Below, piece by piece: positions 7,857-8,181 of a stretch of 8,181 nt of DNA. How positions within the stretch are numbered: the stretch's first letter is position 1; every line of letters starts with the position of its first letter. This DNA is from JBEBXQ01 sp040391535 (lineage in GTDB: Bacteria; Bacteroidota; Bacteroidia; Cytophagales; Spirosomataceae). Under the pieces are notes generated by a model that saw nothing but the letters and a program-made list of their open reading frames with translations, was not told the DNA's origin and did not search any database. The stretch covers positions 1 through 8,181 of the forward strand of contig JBEBXQ010000169.1 of NCBI GenBank assembly GCA_040391535.1, read 5' to 3'. The position numbers were made by a program, and so were the translations under genes.

Positions 7857-8181
7857 CTATTTTGCAGCCAGATTTTTCAGCAATTCCGCTGTGGCCGGAT
7901 CCTCTACCCGCGGTGCTTCCGGATAAATCAGGTCTCCTTTTTTATCAATAATCATATACCGCGGGATGGTCTGTATATTGTATTTCTTAATGAAGTCCGA
8001 ATTTTTATTATTCATAATCAGGTAATTATGGTGGTGGTTGCTTATGTCCTCCTTTTCACTGGCTTTTTTGAACCTGATCGTTTGTTTGTAGTACTTATGC
8101 CAATTATACTTTTCAGTTCACGGGAGTTGTATTTCTGAATTCCTTTTGCTTGCTTGTGGATTATTCTTTAAGAGTACATCC
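7857..8181 (-). pseudogene. TlpA/redoxin-like thioredoxin-fold protein, 3' part, disrupted
   Basis: Read on the minus strand, an open stretch of 86 codons (8117 down to the TAG at 7857-7859) matches the C-terminal half of Bacteroidota TlpA-like thiol-disulfide oxidoreductases: an N-W-x-K-Y segment, NSDFIKKYNIQTIPRYMIID with the conserved cis-Pro, then KKGDLIYPEAPRVEDPAT and a closing helix. The same frame has a TGA at 8118-8120. Upstream of it the frame stays open to the window edge (20 codons) but does not resemble the expected beta strand and CxxC region; the other two frames also carry stops there. No plausible start lies in the open part except an internal Met. So the gene is probably broken by a nonsense change or frameshift, or the fragment is a remnant; a sequencing error is also possible. 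The redox CxxC motif is not visible. It converges on the hydrolase gene with a 19-base gap and is likely not part of the sus operon. Confidence 0.6.

Noticed and set aside
7797..8138. Plus-strand open frame of 113 codons at the right end.
   Set aside because: It begins inside the hydrolase gene and is antisense to the TlpA-like coding stretch, whose minus-strand frame has recognisable protein motifs; the plus frame has none.

Overview
The window comes from a member of the Bacteroidota, most likely Cytophagales or Sphingobacteriales (Dyadobacter/Pedobacter-like; genus not proven). The evidence is a SusC/SusD pair, a FecR-type anti-sigma factor with a DUF4974-like C-terminus, a SusD ending in the family's typical C-terminal signature, and start sites that mostly lack strong Shine-Dalgarno sequences.

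Layout, left to right. (1) 3-443 (+): C-terminal part of a FecR-type anti-sigma factor; its N-terminus, and presumably an ECF sigma gene, lie left of the window. (2) 444-613: a 170-bp leader with a perfect 10-bp inverted repeat at 503-529. (3) 614-4045 (+): a SusC-type TonB-dependent transporter with an extra N-terminal STN signalling domain. (4) 4066-5523 (+): its SusD lipoprotein partner. (5) 5525-7837 (+): a secreted GH95-like glycoside hydrolase, with candidate starts overlapping or abutting the susD stop. (6) 7857-8181 (-): the 3' part of a thioredoxin-like (TlpA/redoxin) gene, convergent with the operon and interrupted by an in-frame TGA; a probable pseudogene or frameshifted gene.

Together these form a compact polysaccharide utilisation locus. 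SusD captures a glycan at the cell surface, SusC imports it with TonB energy, and the exported hydrolase cleaves it, probably in the periplasm. The STN domain on SusC next to a FecR protein indicates trans-envelope induction: ligand-loaded SusC contacts FecR, which releases an ECF sigma factor that transcribes the locus.

The gene families are known. The least ordinary element is the hydrolase: it keeps the overall GH95 catalytic scaffold but differs at positions normally conserved in alpha-L-fucosidases, so its substrate and perhaps its catalytic details may differ. I see no RNA gene, CRISPR array, insertion sequence or phage element, and no clearly undescribed system.
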